A stretch of DNA of 64,000 nucleotides from Pseudomonas monteilii NBRC 103158 = DSM 14164 (GTDB lineage: Bacteria; Pseudomonadota; Gammaproteobacteria; Pseudomonadales; Pseudomonadaceae): the NCBI RefSeq assembly GCF_000730605.1, contig NZ_BBIS01000033.1:1-64000 (forward strand). The letters run 5' to 3'. This document shows positions 60,192-64,000 of the stretch, piece by piece (within the stretch, counting starts at the first letter, position 1; each line of letters begins with the position of its first letter). The notes beneath the pieces were generated by a model, which had not been told where the DNA came from, did not search any database, and saw only the letters and a list, made by a program, of their open reading frames with translations. A program made the position numbers and the translations under genes.

Positions 60192-62273
60192 ATGAGTTAT
60201 CAGGTTCTTGCACGTAAATGGCGTCCGCGCTCGTTCCGCGAAATGGTCGGCCAGGCCCATGTGCTCAAGGCCTTGATCAATGCCTTGGACAACCAGCGCC
60301 TGCACCACGCCTACCTGTTCACCGGTACCCGCGGCGTGGGCAAGACGACCATCGCCCGTATCATCGCCAAGTGCCTTAACTGCGAAACCGGCATCACCTC
60401 CACGCCGTGCGGCACCTGTTCGGTGTGCCGGGAGATCGACGAAGGCCGTTTCGTCGACCTGATCGAAATCGACGCCGCCAGCCGTACCAAGGTCGAGGAC
60501 ACCCGCGAACTGCTCGACAACGTGCAGTACGCCCCGAGCCGTGGGCGCTTCAAGGTCTACCTGATCGACGAAGTGCACATGCTCTCGACGCACTCGTTCA
60601 ACGCCTTGCTCAAGACGCTGGAAGAGCCGCCGCCCTACGTCAAGTTCATCCTCGCCACCACCGACCCGCAGAAACTGCCGGCCACCATCCTGTCGCGCTG
60701 CCTGCAGTTCTCGCTGAAAAACATGAGCCCGGAGCGGGTAGTGGAGCACCTCAGCCACGTACTGGCTGCCGAAAACGTGCCGTTCGAACCGGATGCCCTG
60801 TGGCTGCTGGGCCGCGCGGCCGATGGTTCGATGCGTGACGCCATGAGCCTGACCGACCAGGCCATCGCCTTTGGCGAAGGCAAAGTGCTGGCCGCTGATG
60901 TGCGGGCGATGCTTGGCAGCCTGGATCATGGTCAGGTCTATGGCGTGCTGCAGGCCTTGCTGGAAGGCGATGCCCGGGCGTTGCTGGAGGCCGTGCGCAA
61001 CCTGGCCGAGCAAGGGCCGGACTGGGCTGGCGTGTTGGCCGAGATGCTCAATGTGCTGCACCGCGTGGCCATTGCCCAGGCGCTGCCCGAAGCCGTGGAC
61101 AACGGCCAGGGCGATCGCGAGCGGGTACTGGCGCTGGCCTCGGCGCTGCCGGCCGAAGACGTGCAGTTCTATTACCAGATGGGCCTGATTGGCCGCCGAG
61201 ACCTGCCGTTGGCCCCGGACCCGCGTGGCGGCTTCGAAATGGTGCTGCTACGCATGCTGGCGTTCCGCCCGGCCGATACCGATGAAGCGCCGAAACCGGT
61301 GCTAAAGCCAGCGGGGATCAGCCAGGCCACAGCTGATCCTGCAACGCCGGTGGCAGCGCCAGCGGTAGCCGTGGCGCCGCCTGTCACGGTTGCGGCAGAC
61401 CCTGTTGTGCCGGCTGTGGCGCCGCAGGCCCAGGAACCTGCGACGGTCGAGCCTGCGCCCCAGCCTGTGGTCGAGCCCGTTGTGGTAGCCGAACCTGTTC
61501 CGGTCGCAGAGCCCGAGCCCGAACCTGAGCCTCAAACCGAAGCTGAGGCAGAGGAGGTGCTCGACCTGCCGTGGGAGGCGCCAGCAACGGCCGTCGCGCC
61601 GGTCGTGGCTGAGCCTGCTGCAGCACCTGTTACCCTGGTGGCGCCCCAACAGGCCGCGCCGGCCCATGACCTTGAGCCGCCTTTCGATCCGTCCGCCTAC
61701 GCTTCAGTAGGCATGGACCGCGACGATGAGCCGCCGCTGGACGAAGATTATTACGGTGGCGAAAGCGACCCGGTCGGCTTCAGCTACCTGGACGAGCTGG
61801 CTGAGCACATCCAGGAAGAGACACCCAAGCCATTGGCCGAACCGCTGCCTGCGGCCAAACCGGCCACTGGCCTTGCCCTGCAATGGCTGGAATTATTCCC
61901 GCAGTTGCCTGTGTCCGGGATGACAGGCAACATCGCGGCAAACTGTACGCTGATTGCTGCCGATGGCGACGATTGGCTGTTGCACCTGGACCCTGGCCAA
62001 GGTGCGTTGTTCAACGCCACCCAGCAGCGGCGCCTGAACGAAGCGCTCAACCAGCACCTGGGGCGCACGCTGAACCTGCGCATCGAGTTGATCCTGCCCG
62101 AGCAGGAAACCCCGGCTCAGGCCGCCGCGCGCAAGCGCGCCGAGCGCCAGCAGGACGCGGTCACCTCGATCGAGCAGGATCCGTTGATCCAGCAGATGAT
62201 CAAGTTGTTCGGTGCCAAGGTGCGGCAGGATACTATTGAGCCTGTAGAGGCCCTGGCCAATCAGGGCCAGTAA
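60192..62273 (+). CDS. dnaX: DNA polymerase III tau (and gamma) subunit DnaX
   Basis: A 693-residue clamp-loader subunit. Domain I has Walker A GTRGVGKTTIARI, the four-Cys zinc site CLNCETGITSTPCGTCSVC, and LIDEVHMLSTHSFNALLKTLEEPP. The SRC-type arginine finger region is ILSRCLQFSL. After residue ~360 a long Ala/Pro/Val/Glu-rich linker leads to the C-terminal tau domain that contacts the polymerase (LALQWLELFPQLPVSG). I saw no A AAA AAG slippery heptamer of the E. coli type, so how or whether gamma is made is unclear. ybaB and recR follow. Confidence 0.97.
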   Translation: MSYQVLARKWRPRSFREMVGQAHVLKALINALDNQRLHHAYLFTGTRGVGKTTIARIIAKCLNCETGITSTPCGTCSVCREIDEGRFVDLIEIDAASRTKVEDTRELLDNVQYAPSRGRFKVYLIDEVHMLSTHSFNALLKTLEEPPPYVKFILATTDPQKLPATILSRCLQFSLKNMSPERVVEHLSHVLAAENVPFEPDALWLLGRAADGSMRDAMSLTDQAIAFGEGKVLAADVRAMLGSLDHGQVYGVLQALLEGDARALLEAVRNLAEQGPDWAGVLAEMLNVLHRVAIAQALPEAVDNGQGDRERVLALASALPAEDVQFYYQMGLIGRRDLPLAPDPRGGFEMVLLRMLAFRPADTDEAPKPVLKPAGISQATADPATPVAAPAVAVAPPVTVAADPVVPAVAPQAQEPATVEPAPQPVVEPVVVAEPVPVAEPEPEPEPQTEAEAEEVLDLPWEAPATAVAPVVAEPAAAPVTLVAPQQAAPAHDLEPPFDPSAYASVGMDRDDEPPLDEDYYGGESDPVGFSYLDELAEHIQEETPKPLAEPLPAAKPATGLALQWLELFPQLPVSGMTGNIAANCTLIAADGDDWLLHLDPGQGALFNATQQRRLNEALNQHLGRTLNLRIELILPEQETPAQAAARKRAERQQDAVTSIEQDPLIQQMIKLFGAKVRQDTIEPVEALANQGQ

Positions 62274-62337
62274 CGGATAACCATGCGGCCGGCCCTGCGC
62301 CGGGCCGCATCACATGACCCAATCGAGGTATACCCCC

Positions 62338-62673
62338 ATGATGAAAGGTGGCATGGCCGGCCTGATGAAGCAGGCCCAGCAGATGCAGGAAAAGATGCAG
62401 AAGATGCAGGAAGAGCTGGCCAACGCTGAAGTCACCGGCCAGTCCGGCGGTGGTCTGGTGAGCGTGGTGATGACCGGTCGTCACGACGTCAAGCGTGTCA
62501 GCATCGACCAGAGCCTGATGTCGACCGACGAGGACGACAAGGAAGTGCTGGAAGATCTGATCGCCGCCGCGCTGAACGATGCGGTGCGCAAGGTTGAGCA
62601 GAGCAGCCAGGAAAAGATGGGCGGCATGACGGCTGGCATGCAACTGCCGCCGGGCTTCAAGATGCCGTTCTAA
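62338..62673 (+). CDS. ybaB: YbaB/EbfC family nucleoid-associated protein
   Basis: A 111-residue DNA-binding protein from ATG 62338 (MMKGGMAGLMKQAQQMQEKM), with GAGG upstream. The helical Met/Gln/Lys-rich N-terminus, the LANAEVTGQSGGGLVSVVMTG strand region and the C-terminal LPPGFKMPF are characteristic. It lies between dnaX and recR, the order conserved across proteobacteria. Confidence 0.96.
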   Translation: MMKGGMAGLMKQAQQMQEKMQKMQEELANAEVTGQSGGGLVSVVMTGRHDVKRVSIDQSLMSTDEDDKEVLEDLIAAALNDAVRKVEQSSQEKMGGMTAGMQLPPGFKMPF

Positions 62674-62689
62674 GGGCATTGCCATACCG

Positions 62690-62723
62690 AAAACCGCCGC
62701 TGAATCCAGCGGCGGTTTTTTTT
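62690..62723 (+). terminator. Rho-independent terminator after ybaB
   Basis: ACCGCCGCTG (62693-62702) and CAGCGGCGGT form a 10-bp stem with a four-base loop, flanked by AAAA and followed by eight T residues. It separates dnaX-ybaB from recR. Confidence 0.93.
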
Positions 62724-62816
62724 GCAAAGATTTCACCCACGGCGCGGTCTACTGATTTGACGCCACTGCCCTCGCTGGGTATAAACCGCCTCTTATTGAA
62801 TTGTCAGGCCTTTCTC

Positions 62817-63419
62817 ATGAGCTTCAGCCCCCTCATCCGCCAACTGATCGACGGCCTGCGTATTCTGCCCGGTGTCGGCCAGAAAACCGCCCAGCGCATG
62901 GCCCTGCAACTGCTCGAGCGCGACCGCAGTGGCGGGCTGCGCCTGGCTCAAGCGTTGACCCAGGCCATGGAAGGTGTAGGCCATTGCCGTCAGTGCCGTA
63001 CCCTGACCGAGCAGGAGCTGTGCCCGCAATGCGCCGACATACGCCGTGATGACACCCAGCTGTGCGTGGTCGAGGGGCCGACCGATGTGTATGCAGTGGA
63101 GCAGACCGGCTACCGTGGTCGTTACTTCGTGCTCAAGGGCCACCTGTCGCCGCTGGATGGCCTGGGGCCGGAGGCGATTGGCATTCCGCAACTGATGGCG
63201 CGTATCGAGGAGCAGGGCACCTTTACCGAGGTGATCCTGGCGACCAACCCGACTGTGGAGGGGGAGGCGACAGCGCATTACATTGCGCAGTTGTTGAGCG
63301 AGAAGGGGTTGGTGGCTTCGCGGATTGCCCATGGGGTGCCGCTGGGCGGAGAGCTGGAGCTGGTGGATGGCGGGACCTTGGCCCATGCATTCGCAGGGCG
63401 GCGGCCGATTTCGCTCTGA
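62817..63419 (+). CDS. recR: Recombination mediator RecR
   Basis: A 200-residue protein that acts with RecF and RecO to load RecA. The ATG at 62817 (MSFSPLIRQLIDGLRILPGV) gives the standard length. The HhH motif LPGVGQKTAQRMAL, the zinc finger CRQCRTLTEQELCPQC and the Toprim domain (QLCVVEGPTDVYAVEQTGYR, VILATNPTVEGEATAHYI) are all present. Confidence 0.98.
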   Translation: MSFSPLIRQLIDGLRILPGVGQKTAQRMALQLLERDRSGGLRLAQALTQAMEGVGHCRQCRTLTEQELCPQCADIRRDDTQLCVVEGPTDVYAVEQTGYRGRYFVLKGHLSPLDGLGPEAIGIPQLMARIEEQGTFTEVILATNPTVEGEATAHYIAQLLSEKGLVASRIAHGVPLGGELELVDGGTLAHAFAGRRPISL

Positions 63420-63461
63420 TTTGGAAATGCAGGGGGCTGCGAAGCAGCCCCAAAAACCGAC

Positions 63462-64000
63462 TCAGTATTCGCTGAGGGAAAACTCGGTCAGGCAGAAGGT
63501 AGGCACACCCGCCGCCTGCAGCCGGCGTGACCCGTCCAGCTCTGGCAGGTCAATGATTGCCGCCGCCTCGAACACCTGCGCCCCGGTACGACGTACCAGG
63601 TTGGCCGCCGCCAGCAAGGTACCGCCCGTGGCGATCAAGTCATCGAAGATCAGCACCGAATCACCTTCGCACAGGCTGTCGGCGTGCACTTCCAGGAAGG
63701 CCTCGCCGTACTCGGTCTGGTAGCCCTCGCTCAGCACGTCAGCCGGCAGTTTGCCTTGCTTGCGGAACAGGATCAGCGGCTTGTTCAGCTGGTGGGCGAT
63801 GATCGAACCAATCAGAAAGCCCCGCGCATCCATGGCACCAATGTGGCTGAACTCGGCCTCGACATAGCGCTCGATGAACTGGTCGGCCACATAGCGCAGC
63901 CCGCGCGGCGACTGGAACAGCGGGGTAATGTCGCGGAAGATCACGCCTGGCTTGGGGAAATCCACTACCGGGCGGATGAGGGCTTTGAGGTCGAAGGTGT
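63462..64000 (-). CDS. apt: Adenine phosphoribosyltransferase Apt (5' end beyond right edge)
   Basis: A purine-salvage enzyme making AMP from adenine and PRPP. The frame is open through the right edge; about 178 residues are visible, beginning in [20 protein letters not shown], and the family length is about 182, so only a few N-terminal residues are missing. The PRPP-binding motif is [19 protein letters not shown], and the substrate loop region is [20 protein letters not shown]. It is convergent with recR. Confidence 0.96.

Noticed and set aside
60192..62273. Programmed frameshift in dnaX producing gamma
   Set aside because: No A AAA AAG heptamer of the E. coli type was seen; the nearest A-run (around 60716) lies inside the ATPase domain and would not yield a gamma-like product.

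Overview
The window is chromosomal DNA from a fluorescent Pseudomonas of the P. putida group. Evidence for this is the high-GC codon usage, the characteristic 'GCGGGTTTACCCGC / GCTCCCACA' REP-type hairpins, protein sequences that look very close to P. putida KT2440 as I remember them, and a gene order (ccm cluster; gcl-hyi-glxR-ttuD-pyk; puuE-uraD-allA-puuD; xdhABC; smc-zipA-ligA; dnaX-ybaB-recR-apt) that matches that species group. No prophage, insertion sequence, CRISPR array or tRNA was seen. One RNA gene, the 4.5S signal recognition particle RNA, is clear.

Layout. 1-2736 (minus): the 5' part of a large dermonecrotic-toxin-like protein running off the left edge, then a FlhB C-terminal-like protein and a FliK-like protein. 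2900-9813 (plus): the complete cytochrome c maturation operon ccmABCDEFGHI, nearly every junction being a stop/start overlap, followed by a lipoprotein. 10243-11079: a gene-free block with a 231-bp imperfect inverted repeat and two short tandem repeats. 11080-14668 (plus): D-2-hydroxyacid dehydrogenase, PhzF-like, GFA-like, FKBP and histidine-phosphatase genes. 14764-17934 (minus): hydantoin/allantoin racemase-like protein, NCS1 transporter and Lrp regulator. 18068-23021: exporter, methyltransferase, sulfate-binding protein, K+ channel and urea transporter.

23022-50876 is the core of the window: a purine and glyoxylate catabolic region. Guanine deaminase, xanthine dehydrogenase (xdhABC) and an AzgA-type purine permease lead to urate. 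A urate permease (UacT type), two Tsx-like outer-membrane channels, the membrane urate oxidase PuuD, HiuH, UraD, PuuE and AllA carry urate to glyoxylate and urea. Gcl, Hyi, GlxR, a MOFRL glycerate kinase (TtuD) and pyruvate kinase take glyoxylate to pyruvate. The allantoate-to-ureidoglycolate step is not encoded here. Regulators are two GntR/FCD proteins, a RutR-like TetR protein and an Lrp protein. Three layers of apparent cis-regulation tie the region together: a 10-bp palindrome TTGTATACAA (or TTGTGTACAA) in front of many purine/glyoxylate genes; 16-bp sites resembling the E. coli RutR operator before the NCS1, AzgA and xdhA genes; and A-rich AAnAAnAA motifs at translation starts that resemble Hfq/Crc targets. 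A lone Rhs-core/tip gene of lower apparent GC sits inside this region.

50880-64000: housekeeping genes smc, zipA, ligA, ffs (4.5S RNA), a MerR/DUF2938 divergent pair with a textbook 19-bp-spacer MerR promoter, a periplasmic solute-binding protein, dnaX, ybaB, recR and the truncated apt at the right edge.

Most of the window is ordinary Pseudomonas chromosome. I did not find a clearly new biological system. The observations most worth following are the shared operators across the purine region, the racemase that lacks one catalytic cysteine, the missing allantoate step, the orphan Rhs tip, the toxin-like gene at the left edge and the long inverted repeat.
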